Origin: Flavobacteriaceae bacterium
GTDB lineage: Bacteria; Bacteroidota; Bacteroidia; Flavobacteriales; Flavobacteriaceae
Length of the DNA stretch: 47,355 nt
Direction of reading: 5' to 3'
Assembly: GCA_947451475.1 (NCBI GenBank)
Contig: CANFZC010000014.1
Location: 1 to 47,355, forward strand
Position 1 is the first letter of the stretch, and each line of letters starts with the position of its first letter. Of this stretch, positions 39,613 to 47,355 are shown piece by piece. A program made the position numbers and the translations under genes. The notes under the pieces were generated by a model that worked only from the letters and a program-made list of their open reading frames with translations, was not told the DNA's origin and did no database searches.

Positions 39613-42306
39613 TTATCTTAACGTTCTATCCGGTTGGTTGCGTTTATCCCACTTGATGTCACTTAGTACGCCTGATTTAATTCCGATAAAGAAACTCCAA
39701 TAGGTATTGGTGCCAAAGGGAACCCAGCTAAAATCCATACGCCAACTGTCTAAATCGCGCTCAAAACGGAATTGGGTAAAGGTGACTCCTTTTTGTACCA
39801 TATCATAACCTGTTGACACTCCGATTTTCCATTTAGGGGTCAAATCGGTATTCAAAGAAACCATTAGGGAATTACCTGTGATTTTCTTCTCTCTGTTATT
39901 GTTTGAGTAAGTAAGGGAATAAGCAAAATTGACGTCAAAAGGCAATTCGTTTTTAAAGAACTCGGTTTGCTTATCAGCGCCTTCTTCACCCTCCTTAAAC
40001 TGACTCTGTCTTCGATCACTTAAATCGGTATTGGTTCCAAATAAATCATCAGTACGGCCTCCATTGCGTTTGCTTTGCGTATTCTCTTTATCTCCTGTCG
40101 ACTTGCTGCTGTAGGCATAATTAATCGTCATATTGGCACTGGTCATTCGAAACAAACTTCCGCCATTGTCAATATTCCAGGTATTGATTCTTTTCCCAGA
40201 ATTATTGATCGCATAAGGATCTAAAGTAGTAGCGAAATTCACATTCATCTTTTGCTTAAAAAATTGGGTACCCCCGCTTAAACGCATGGGTGCCCAGCGC
40301 AGTGAATCAGCTGTAATGTCATAACTTGTAGATAAGTTAAGGTTGTTCAATAACATTACTTTTTTGGCTTCCGTTTTGGTAGTATCCTTATCCGTTACCT
40401 TCGCTTCAAAAGTGTTGCTTAAACTAAAGCCTACATTATTGGACATATTCTTACCAGGTGCTCCAAATATCCCTCCGTCAAATCGGGTATAATCTTTTCG
40501 AATCGTACCGCTTCCATCGGGGTCATAGGTGTCGTAATATTTAGCAAAACTAGGCGTGTAGCTATACGATACATTCGGACGCATTACATGGCGTATCGCT
40601 TGTATTTTTTTGGTCTCGCCAAAATTAAAGGTACCGTAAATAGTGGTCCCTAATCCAGCAGTAAAGGAATATGTTCTAAAAGCATCAAAGCCCGGAATTT
40701 CGACATCAATCACTTTGTTTTGCGCCGCACTATATTGCTTTCGTATGGTTTTGAAGTACCAAACTTCATTATAGTTTATTGCTGTAGTCGCACTGAAATA
40801 CTTGAACACTTTAAAATTAGTACTCAAGGGTATACTGTGTTGAAAACCTAACTTGGCATCCCGAAACATTTGTGGCTTAAAGAAAAGCGAGTCACGGGTT
40901 GCAATTCGATTTTCTCCTTTTAAGTTGTATTGTAAATTGATGTTTTTAAACATTCCTTTTTTAATGCCGTTTTTGGGAGCAAAGGGATATACCCTGTCTA
41001 CACTGAATTGCAGGGTAGGTAAGGTCATGTTTATTTCTTTAGTGTTGGTATTTTGAGAATGGGTCGCGGTTAACGACAAATTCATTTGGGGTGTTGTATT
41101 GAAGGTTTTGGAATAGGACACAGACGAACTTAAGGTATTGTTCAGTCGGGACCCTACATTTACTTGATTAATCGAATTGACAAAATAGGTACTACTACCG
41201 AGGTTTACAGAGGCAGAGAAACGCGAATTAGGATTGGACTTACTGTCTTTTGAATGCGACCACTGTATGTTATAAATGTTAGTTTTGGCATAATCAGGGT
41301 AGCCACGTTCACTAGTGATGAGGTTTTCAAAACGCACATTGACATTCCCATTGAATTTATAACGCTTGGCATAGGAAGATTCAAATCGGGTGGCATAACT
41401 ACCATTAGTATAATAATCACCTAAGACGGCCAAATCATAATTGTCGCTTAAGGCAAAGTAATATCCGCCGTTTTGCAACGAAAAGCCACGGGTGTTACTG
41501 TCGTTATAACTAGGGATAATAAGTCCGGAACGGCTCTTTTCGGTCATAGGAAAAAAGGCAAACGGCAGGGCTAATGGAGTAGGTACGTCTGCAATAACCA
41601 TGTTGGTTAAACCGACCACAACCTTTTTACCAGGGACAAGTTTTACTTTGCTGGCTTGGAAATAATACTCTGGGTCATCCACATCTTTAGCTGTAGTAAA
41701 TCGCGCCTTCTTCATGAAGTAAACCGAGTCGTTTTCTTTTTTAGAAATAGCGGCTTTTATGTGCATTTCTCCTTGCTCTGTTCTAGAATTCCAAACCAAA
41801 GCTTTTTTTGTCTTATAATTGAATCTTATGGAATCGGGTTCAACGGTGTTGCCTCCCTGTTTGAAAGAAGGTAATTGAGTATAGGCCCCAGTAGAATCTT
41901 TTAATCTACCGGCATATACTTCGTTTTTCTGGTAATCAAATACAATGATACCCGCCTTTAGTTCAATATCTTGATAATATAATTCAGCATTATCATATAA
42001 GGTGACTAATTTTTTCTTTTGGTCAATCTTAGCATACTTAGACGCTCGGTATTTTACTTTACCATCCAATATTGGTTTTTTCTTGTTTAAGGACGCTATC
42101 TTGATGCTGTCTCCTCCTTTTAGCGTATCGCCTTCCTTTAGGGTTACCACTTTTGGATCCGCTTCAGCAGCTTTAACTGGGCTATCTGTTTGATTCTTAG
42201 CTTTAAAAGTTTTAGCCTTTTTAGGCAACTCTTGGGAGTAGGTTTTTAGGTTTCCTAATGTTAGGAAAATTGTTAAAAAAACGATATAAAATAAGTTTCT
42301 TTGCAA
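39613..42306 (-). CDS. lptD: LptD-like LPS-assembly outer-membrane protein
   Basis: This is the outer-membrane protein that inserts LPS, of the Bacteroidota type. It is 897 aa when started at TTG (42306). A signal-like segment (FYIVFLTIFLTLGN) precedes an LptA/OstA-like jellyroll (about 80-215, starting VKYRASKYAKIDQKKKLVTLYDNA) and a long C-terminal barrel with many aromatic strands (for example GVTFTQFRFERDLDSWRMDFSWVP). A longer TTG start at 42366 lies in the TAAGTTTG promoter box and is rejected; no ATG is available. The neighbours are ridA and, divergently, cell-wall amidases. Confidence 0.9.
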   Translation of the reverse strand: MQRNLFYIVFLTIFLTLGNLKTYSQELPKKAKTFKAKNQTDSPVKAAEADPKVVTLKEGDTLKGGDSIKIASLNKKKPILDGKVKYRASKYAKIDQKKKLVTLYDNAELYYQDIELKAGIIVFDYQKNEVYAGRLKDSTGAYTQLPSFKQGGNTVEPDSIRFNYKTKKALVWNSRTEQGEMHIKAAISKKENDSVYFMKKARFTTAKDVDDPEYYFQASKVKLVPGKKVVVGLTNMVIADVPTPLALPFAFFPMTEKSRSGLIIPSYNDSNTRGFSLQNGGYYFALSDNYDLAVLGDYYTNGSYATRFESSYAKRYKFNGNVNVRFENLITSERGYPDYAKTNIYNIQWSHSKDSKSNPNSRFSASVNLGSSTYFVNSINQVNVGSRLNNTLSSSVSYSKTFNTTPQMNLSLTATHSQNTNTKEINMTLPTLQFSVDRVYPFAPKNGIKKGMFKNINLQYNLKGENRIATRDSLFFKPQMFRDAKLGFQHSIPLSTNFKVFKYFSATTAINYNEVWYFKTIRKQYSAAQNKVIDVEIPGFDAFRTYSFTAGLGTTIYGTFNFGETKKIQAIRHVMRPNVSYSYTPSFAKYYDTYDPDGSGTIRKDYTRFDGGIFGAPGKNMSNNVGFSLSNTFEAKVTDKDTTKTEAKKVMLLNNLNLSTSYDITADSLRWAPMRLSGGTQFFKQKMNVNFATTLDPYAINNSGKRINTWNIDNGGSLFRMTSANMTINYAYSSKSTGDKENTQSKRNGGRTDDLFGTNTDLSDRRQSQFKEGEEGADKQTEFFKNELPFDVNFAYSLTYSNNNREKKITGNSLMVSLNTDLTPKWKIGVSTGYDMVQKGVTFTQFRFERDLDSWRMDFSWVPFGTNTYWSFFIGIKSGVLSDIKWDKRNQPDRTLR

Positions 42307-42353
42307 AGGTTTAGTGCTATTTTTGTAGAAATATGGCCTGATTTTTGCCGTGG

Positions 42354-42361
42354 CAAACTTA
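42354..42361 (-). promoter_or_regulatory. lptD promoter -7 box
   Basis: Minus-strand TAAGTTTG matches TAnnTTTG, with a TTG 15 bases upstream (plus CAA 42377-42379). The predicted transcript start near 42347 leaves about 40 bases to the TTG at 42306. Confidence 0.5.
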
Positions 42362-42440
42362 AACAATATTTTCGGTCAAAAATAAGGAAATATTGGTTTT
42401 ATACCCCTTGGGTTTTAATTTAAATTAACTTTTGAAGTCA

Positions 42441-43721
42441 ATGAAATTTGTAAATAACAGCAAAATCTGTTTTCTGATACTACTATTCTGTAGCGTTTTG
42501 AATGTGTGCGGACAATCAAAAGTCAATAAGTTTACCATTGTATTAGATGCGGGTCATGGAGGAAAGGACCCAGGAAACTCGTATCATGGCTATGTTGAAA
42601 AAGATATCGCGCTCAAAACAACACTCAAAGTAGGGGAGTTTCTTGAAAAAGAGAAGGATTTTGAAGTAATCTATACCCGTAAATCAGATGTGTTTATTGA
42701 ATTGGTTAACCGTCCAAAAGTAGCCAATAAAATCAACGCCAACTTGTTTGTGTCCATCCATTGTAACTCTGTAAAAAACTTCGAACCTGAAGGCACTGAA
42801 ACTTTTGTTATGGGGCTCTCTAGAAGCAACATGAACCTTGAAGTGGCCAAAAATGAAAACTCGGTAATTTTACTAGAAGAAAACTATAAGAAGACCTATG
42901 AAGGTTTTGATCCTAAAAAGCCAGAAACTTTTATTGGACTTAAATTGGTGCAAGAAGAAAACCTAAATAGTAGTATAACCTTGGCTTCTAGCATTCAAGA
43001 AAATTTCACTAACAACCTTAATCGTAAAACCCGTGGAGTAAAACAACAACCGCTTTGGGTTTTGGATGCAGCCTATATGCCAGGGGTGTTAATCGAATTA
43101 GGCTTTCTTTCCAATAACGAAGAAGGAGAGTTCCTGAATTCAGAGGAAGGGCAGGCTAAAATGGCACATCAAATTGCCGAAGCTATTGTAAAATACAAAC
43201 GGGATTATTTTAGCGAACCGTATGCTTATGATGAACATAAAATAGCTGATAAATTACCGAAATACGAACCAAAAGCACCGAAAATAGAACCTAAAGTAGA
43301 GCCTCAAGAAAGTAAAGTAGAAGCTAAAGTGGTGAAAAGCGAGCCTAAGGAGGAACCCAAAGAAATAACGGTAGATTCAAAAGAATTGAAAACAGAGCCT
43401 AAAATAGACAAAACGGTTAGCAAGGACACTGTTCAATCCAAAGAAGTAAAGGAAGAAGCTGTTTTAGCATCGGCATCCGATGAAGGCATGTATAAAATTC
43501 AACTTTTTGCCAGTTCTAAAAAGAAAGAACTAACGGCTCCTGATTTCAAAGGCTTAAAGGATATATCCTTTACTTATGAGCATAATTTATATAAATACTA
43601 TTACAGTAAGTCCATAGATTTAGAAGGCGCTAAAAAGAGTTGTCAAGAAGCAAAAAAGCATGGGTTTAAAGATGCTTTTATTGTTATTTTCTCGGCTGGA
43701 AAAGGAATTCCTTTAAAATAA
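42441..43721 (+). CDS. N-acetylmuramoyl-L-alanine amidase 1 with SPOR-like end
   Basis: This is a secreted zinc amidase of the Amidase_3 (AmiA/B/C) family that cuts the peptide stem from peptidoglycan at cell separation. It is 426 aa. The signal peptide (ending near NVCGQ) precedes the catalytic domain (about 28-245) with DAGHGGKDPG, the Glu in YVEKDIALK, SIHCNS and VLIELGFLSN. A Lys/Glu/Pro-rich linker (about 270-345) leads to a C-terminal SPOR-like segment (MYKIQLFAS, then GFKDAFIVIFS), which could bind denuded glycan at the septum. The ATG at 42441 is preferred to a TTG nine bases earlier. It is next to a paralogue. Confidence 0.92.
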   Translation: MKFVNNSKICFLILLFCSVLNVCGQSKVNKFTIVLDAGHGGKDPGNSYHGYVEKDIALKTTLKVGEFLEKEKDFEVIYTRKSDVFIELVNRPKVANKINANLFVSIHCNSVKNFEPEGTETFVMGLSRSNMNLEVAKNENSVILLEENYKKTYEGFDPKKPETFIGLKLVQEENLNSSITLASSIQENFTNNLNRKTRGVKQQPLWVLDAAYMPGVLIELGFLSNNEEGEFLNSEEGQAKMAHQIAEAIVKYKRDYFSEPYAYDEHKIADKLPKYEPKAPKIEPKVEPQESKVEAKVVKSEPKEEPKEITVDSKELKTEPKIDKTVSKDTVQSKEVKEEAVLASASDEGMYKIQLFASSKKKELTAPDFKGLKDISFTYEHNLYKYYYSKSIDLEGAKKSCQEAKKHGFKDAFIVIFSAGKGIPLK

Positions 43722-43757
43722 TAAACCATAATAATCCTATCGAAATTGATCACAAAA

Positions 43758-44948
43758 ATGAAAACAGCAACACTAGTAAAATGGATTATTTTAGTTTTTG
43801 TTTCTAATATGGCTTTTAGCCAATCTCAAAAATTCATAGTAGCGCTAGATGCTGGTCATGGAGATCATGATTACGGAGCCGTATACAATGGGCATATTGA
43901 AAAAAACATCACCCTAGCAGTGGCTTTGAAGGTGGGTAAGCTTCTAGAGAAAGGCTCTGGAATTGAAGTAGTCTATACTAGAAAATCCGACCAGTTCATA
44001 GATCTTATTGAAAGAGCTAATATTGCCAACAAAGCGGATGCCAATATATTTGTTTCCATCCATTGCAATGCCAATAAAAACCCTGCGGCAGATGGCAGTG
44101 AGACCTACGTAATGGGGATGTCTAAAAATGCATCCAACTTAGAGGCTGCTAAACGTGAAAATGCCGTAATTACCCTAGAAAAAGACTATAATCAAAAATA
44201 CGAGGGCTACGACCCTAAGTCACCTGAATCTATAGGAAGAGTGATCATCTCACAAGAACTTTATCTAGACCAAAGCATTACCTTAGCGGGGAAAATACAA
44301 AACCACTTCATTGATGAATTAGACAAGAAAAGTCGCGGTGTAAAACAAGCCCCTTATATGGTGCTGCACAAAGCCTATATGCCAAGAGTCTTAATTGAAA
44401 TGGGTTTCATCTCAAATCAGACGGAAGGGGCTAAGTTAGACTCTGAAGAAGGTCAAGACGGCATTGCACAAGCGATTGCCAATGCAATCATCAGCTATAA
44501 AAAAGAGTATTTTGGCAATGGAAAAGAGGAGGCTGAAAAGCCATCTCAAAAAATGGAAAAGGATAAATCATACAAGCCTACCGATAGTGTTACTGCGCCA
44601 AAAGCAGTAGTCAAAACACCTGAAGTGAAAAAGCCCGACCTGAAAAAGCCAGAGCCCAAAGAGGTGGTAAAACCAGAGCCAGAGGCAACAGCTGAAGTGA
44701 GCTTTAAAGTCCAACTCTCGGCCAGTGGTAAAAAAATTGATACCACGCCTAGCAATTTTAAAGGTTTAAGCTCCATTGGAGTAGCTTCTGAGGGTGCGTT
44801 ATATAAATATACTTATGGCAATACCAGCAATTATGATGAAGCCAAAAGATTATTAGCCGAAGCCAAAGCAAAAGGGTACACCTCTGCTTTCGTAATTGCA
44901 TTCAAAAACGGAAAAAAAGTTTCAGTGCAAGAAGCATTAAAGCGATAA
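43758..44948 (+). CDS. N-acetylmuramoyl-L-alanine amidase 2 with SPOR-like end
   Basis: This is a paralogue of the preceding amidase, 396 aa, with the same domain order. The signal peptide ends near MAFSQ. The catalytic domain has DAGHGDHDYG, HIEKNITL, SIHCNANKN and VLIEMGFISN, so the zinc ligands are intact. The Lys/Pro linker is shorter (about 255-315). The SPOR-like end starts at SFKVQLSAS and finishes with KGYTSAFVIAF. The linkers differ in length and composition, so the copies are not recent. The ATG at 43758 gives a clean signal peptide; a TTG twelve bases earlier is possible but not preferred. Confidence 0.92.
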   Translation: MKTATLVKWIILVFVSNMAFSQSQKFIVALDAGHGDHDYGAVYNGHIEKNITLAVALKVGKLLEKGSGIEVVYTRKSDQFIDLIERANIANKADANIFVSIHCNANKNPAADGSETYVMGMSKNASNLEAAKRENAVITLEKDYNQKYEGYDPKSPESIGRVIISQELYLDQSITLAGKIQNHFIDELDKKSRGVKQAPYMVLHKAYMPRVLIEMGFISNQTEGAKLDSEEGQDGIAQAIANAIISYKKEYFGNGKEEAEKPSQKMEKDKSYKPTDSVTAPKAVVKTPEVKKPDLKKPEPKEVVKPEPEATAEVSFKVQLSASGKKIDTTPSNFKGLSSIGVASEGALYKYTYGNTSNYDEAKRLLAEAKAKGYTSAFVIAFKNGKKVSVQEALKR

Positions 44949-44974
44949 TTATAAGGAGTTACAGGATTTTATTT

Positions 44975-44982
44975 TAACTTTG
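44975..44982 (+). promoter_or_regulatory. Promoter -7 box of the MCE gene
   Basis: TAACTTTG matches TAnnTTTG and ends 16 bases before the TTG start at 44999, so the leader would be only about 10 bases. No matching -33 TTG was found. Confidence 0.45.
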
Positions 44983-44998
44983 CCAAAAACATTCAGCA

Positions 44999-45955
44999 TT
45001 GAAAATTAGTAGAGAAATTAAGACGGCGATATTGGTTATTGCGTCTATTTTATTATTCATTTGGGGATACAGTTTCTTAAAAGGTAGAGATTTATTTACC
45101 AACTATAAGACCTTCTTTGTCCAATACGATAACGTGGAGGGACTGCAAAACTCCGCTCCAGTGACCATCAACGGATTGGTAGTAGGGAAGGTGAGTAAAA
45201 TCGACTTTTTAAACAATACGGGTAAAGTACAAGTTGTATTGCAAATCAAGTCTTCCTTTCCTTTTTCTAAATCCAGTATAGCCTATATATACGAACCAGG
45301 CTTAATAGGGGGCAAACAAATAATGATTACGCCAAATTTTGAGGACAAATCAGTAGCCGAAAATGGCGTTACCTTGCAAGGAGGTATGGTGCCTGGATTA
45401 ACCACTTTAGTGGCCCAAAAGCTAACACCTTTGCAAGATAAAGTAGAGAAAATGGTAGTTTCGGCCGACAAACTTTTAACGAATGTCAATTCAATACTAG
45501 ACGCTAAAACCAAAGAACACTTAAAGAGCAGTATAGCCAACCTAGATGAAACACTTGCAGAGTTCAAAGTTGCTTCTGGAAATGTTAACGAAATGCTAGC
45601 CGAAAATAAAGGGAAAATCAATAGCACCATGGCCAATGTCAACAAGGTTTCGGGGAATTTTGCCAAGATATCCGATTCTATTGCCAAAGTAAACATTGGA
45701 GCTACGGTAAAGAAATTAGAAAAAACGCTGGCTAGTGTAGACCTTATCATGTCAGACGTACAAGCAGGCAAAGGGACTCTAGGTAAGTTAGCAAAGGATG
45801 AAACCTTATATACTAATTTTGCTAAGACTTCTAAAGAACTTGAATTGCTTCTGCAAGACTTGCGCTTGAACCCAACGCGGTATGTCAATGTTTCACTCTT
45901 CGGAAAGAAAAACAAACCCTATAAAGCGCCCGTAAACGATACTATAAAAAAGTAA
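44999..45955 (+). CDS. MCE-domain (MlaD-like) lipid transport protein
   Basis: This is an inner-membrane-anchored periplasmic protein, 318 aa, of the MlaD/MCE family that forms hexamers for lipid transport between membranes. One N-terminal membrane helix (about residues 10-27) is followed by the MCE domain (about 37-115: FFVQYDNVEGLQNSAPVTINGLVVGKV, then YEPGLIGGKQIMIT). A long helical part with Asn/Lys heptads and a short basic end complete it. It begins with TTG at 44999; no ATG is available before the membrane helix. The MlaE and MlaF partners are not in the window. Confidence 0.9.
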   Translation: MKISREIKTAILVIASILLFIWGYSFLKGRDLFTNYKTFFVQYDNVEGLQNSAPVTINGLVVGKVSKIDFLNNTGKVQVVLQIKSSFPFSKSSIAYIYEPGLIGGKQIMITPNFEDKSVAENGVTLQGGMVPGLTTLVAQKLTPLQDKVEKMVVSADKLLTNVNSILDAKTKEHLKSSIANLDETLAEFKVASGNVNEMLAENKGKINSTMANVNKVSGNFAKISDSIAKVNIGATVKKLEKTLASVDLIMSDVQAGKGTLGKLAKDETLYTNFAKTSKELELLLQDLRLNPTRYVNVSLFGKKNKPYKAPVNDTIKK

Positions 45956-45965
45956 ATCTCAAGCC

Positions 45966-47273
45966 ATGATGTATATCGACAACATACTCTTTGCTATCAT
46001 ACTCCTTATCGGAATAGGTTTTTTTGCCAAAAACATTAAAAAACTAAGCCGAAACATCAAATTAGGACAGGATGTAAATCGTTCTGATAATCCGGCAGCT
46101 CGCTGGAAAAACATGGCGCTTATCGCGCTAGGCCAATCCAAAATGGTTAAAAGACCTATAGCAGGTGTATTGCATATCATCGTATATGCTGGTTTCATCA
46201 TCATTAACCTAGAAGTACTAGAAATCATTATTGATGGTTTGGTCGGAACCCACAGAATATTCTCGTTTTTTGGTAGTTTCTATAGTTTCCTAATTGGTTC
46301 GTTCGAAGTGTTGGCTGTACTCGTTTTAGTAGCCGTAATCGTATTCTGGATCCGTCGTAATGTAATCCGCTTGAAACGTTTTGCCAGCTCGGATTTGAAG
46401 GGTGCACCAAAGAAAGATGCTGATACCATCCTTTATTTCGAAATAGTACTGATGTCCTTGTTCTTGATTATGAATGCAACCGACCTGCATTTCCAAATGA
46501 TGAACTCGGGAAACATCATTTCTCAATATATTACACCGCTGTTTTACGATTTGGATATTACCACGGTCGAAGTGATCGAAAGAGCGGCTTGGTGGTTCCA
46601 CATCGTTGGGATTTTGTTATTCCTTAACTACTTGTATTATTCTAAACACTTACACATCCTTTTAGCCTTTCCTAATACGTTCTATGCCGACTTGAATGCC
46701 AAGGGCAAATTCGATAATCTAGAAAGTGTAACCAAAGAGGTGAAGTTGATGATGGATCCAAATGCAGATCCTTTTGCGGCGCAACCCGCAGATGAAAATG
46801 CAGTGCCTGCTAAGTTTGGTGCCTCAGATGTGCAAGATCTTAACTGGGTTCAATTATTAAATGCTTATACCTGTACTGAGTGCGGTAGATGTACTTCTTC
46901 TTGTCCAGCCAATCAAACCGGTAAAAAATTATCTCCTCGTAAAATCATGATGGATACCCGCGACCGCCTAGAAGAGGTGGGACGCAATATCGACACCAAT
47001 AAAGGTGTCTTTGTGCCCGATAATAAAAACCTATTAAACGATTATATAACCCCCGAAGAACTTTGGGCTTGTACTTCATGTAACGCTTGCGTTGAAGAAT
47101 GTCCTGTGAACATCAGTCCGCTATCCATCATCATGGATATGAGACGCTATTTAGTGATGGAGCAAAGTGCAGCTCCGCAATCCTTAAATGCAATGATGTC
47201 CAATATCGAAAATAACGGCGCTCCATGGCAATACAACCAGATGGACCGCTTAAATTGGAAAGACGAAAACTAA
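45966..47273 (+). CDS. Membrane-bound Fe-S oxidoreductase subunit
   Basis: This is a respiratory-type subunit, 435 aa. The N-terminal half has about five hydrophobic helices (for example LFAIILLIGIGFFA, VLHIIVYAGFIIINLEVLEIII, FEVLAVLVLVAVIVFWI and IVLMSLFLIMNATDL), similar to the NarI-type heme membrane domain. The C-terminal part carries two ferredoxin-type clusters, CTECGRCTSSCP and CTSCNACVEECP. It resembles the HdrD-like (Fe-S)-binding proteins seen beside the next gene in Bacteroidota. It begins 10 bases after the MCE gene. The electron donor and acceptor are unknown. Confidence 0.88.
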   Translation: MMYIDNILFAIILLIGIGFFAKNIKKLSRNIKLGQDVNRSDNPAARWKNMALIALGQSKMVKRPIAGVLHIIVYAGFIIINLEVLEIIIDGLVGTHRIFSFFGSFYSFLIGSFEVLAVLVLVAVIVFWIRRNVIRLKRFASSDLKGAPKKDADTILYFEIVLMSLFLIMNATDLHFQMMNSGNIISQYITPLFYDLDITTVEVIERAAWWFHIVGILLFLNYLYYSKHLHILLAFPNTFYADLNAKGKFDNLESVTKEVKLMMDPNADPFAAQPADENAVPAKFGASDVQDLNWVQLLNAYTCTECGRCTSSCPANQTGKKLSPRKIMMDTRDRLEEVGRNIDTNKGVFVPDNKNLLNDYITPEELWACTSCNACVEECPVNISPLSIIMDMRRYLVMEQSAAPQSLNAMMSNIENNGAPWQYNQMDRLNWKDEN

Positions 47274-47352
47274 GTATAAACCAGATGAATTCTCATATTT
47301 GTGAGGCGTGGGAATTTGTCGAATGAATTTGATAACTATAAAAAGTAACTTA

Positions 47353-47355
47353 ATG
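47353..47355 (+). other. Possible start codon of the next gene, cut by the window edge
   Basis: ATG ends exactly at the window edge, 79 bases after the Fe-S subunit stop. By analogy with other Bacteroidota the next gene may be a second (Fe-S)-binding protein. Only the start codon is visible, so nothing more can be claimed. Confidence 0.3.

Noticed and set aside
45283..45915. Long open frame (210 codons) antisense to the MCE gene
   Set aside because: It mirrors the MCE coding frame, has no promoter box or plausible protein features, and the plus-strand gene has a clear membrane anchor and domain.

Overview
The window looks like an ordinary stretch of chromosome from a Flavobacterium-type member of the Bacteroidota. 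The evidence is a type IX secretion (T9SS) sorting tail on a secreted CotH protein, recurrent TAnnTTTG promoter -7 boxes with few Shine-Dalgarno sequences, AT-rich intergenic DNA, and Bacteroidota-type LptD, TamB, PG_1098-like and DUF4159 proteins. Genes are dense and intact. I see no rRNA, tRNA, CRISPR array, insertion sequence, prophage or plasmid backbone.

Layout. 1-1.8 kb: grpE-dnaJ, with a DnaJ that keeps only half of the usual zinc fingers. 1.8-4.1 kb: a NatAB-like ABC exporter. 4.1-9.5 kb: a short KdpD-like kinase, KdpE, the Kup potassium transporter and an outer-membrane porin. A KdpE-like direct repeat (TTTATA-N5-TTTATA) lies upstream of this operon. 9.5-15.4 kb (minus strand): a PAS histidine kinase, a secreted unknown, a VOC-fold protein, L-serine dehydratase and a secreted CotH protein. 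15.7-18.1 kb: yaaA, a secreted polysaccharide deacetylase, a repeat-bearing 339-bp gap and a small coiled-coil protein. 18.2-22.9 kb (minus): a complete TetR-TolC-EmrA-EmrB-type efflux operon with two palindromic operators at its head. 23.1-25.5 kb (minus): pabA/trpG, then a MarR-nitroreductase-YceI operon whose promoter is embedded in two palindromes. 25.7-26.7 kb: a rhodanese and a D-Ala-D-Ala dipeptidase lipoprotein. 26.7-30.9 kb (minus): a tight tsaD-rsmE-DUF4159-PG_1098 methyltransferase-unknown cluster. 31-35.5 kb: tamB, divergent from tsaD. 35.6-39.1 kb: pfkA, gapA, an N-acetylglucosamine kinase-like gene and mgsA. 39.2-47.3 kb: ridA and lptD (minus), then two tandem cell-wall amidases, an MCE protein and a membrane Fe-S oxidoreductase subunit (plus).

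Three themes stand out. One is envelope building and lipid or LPS transport (tamB, lptD, MCE, amidases, porin). The second is translation and RNA modification (tsaD, rsmE, the PG_1098-type methyltransferase). The third is local regulation that can be read from the DNA (KdpE-like, TetR and MarR operators). I did not find a clearly new multi-gene defence or mobile system. The most interesting points are the rewired KdpDE-Kup-porin operon, the DnaJ lacking zinc centre I, the RNA-modification operon carrying unknown genes, and the palindrome plus 11-bp repeats near 17.6 kb.
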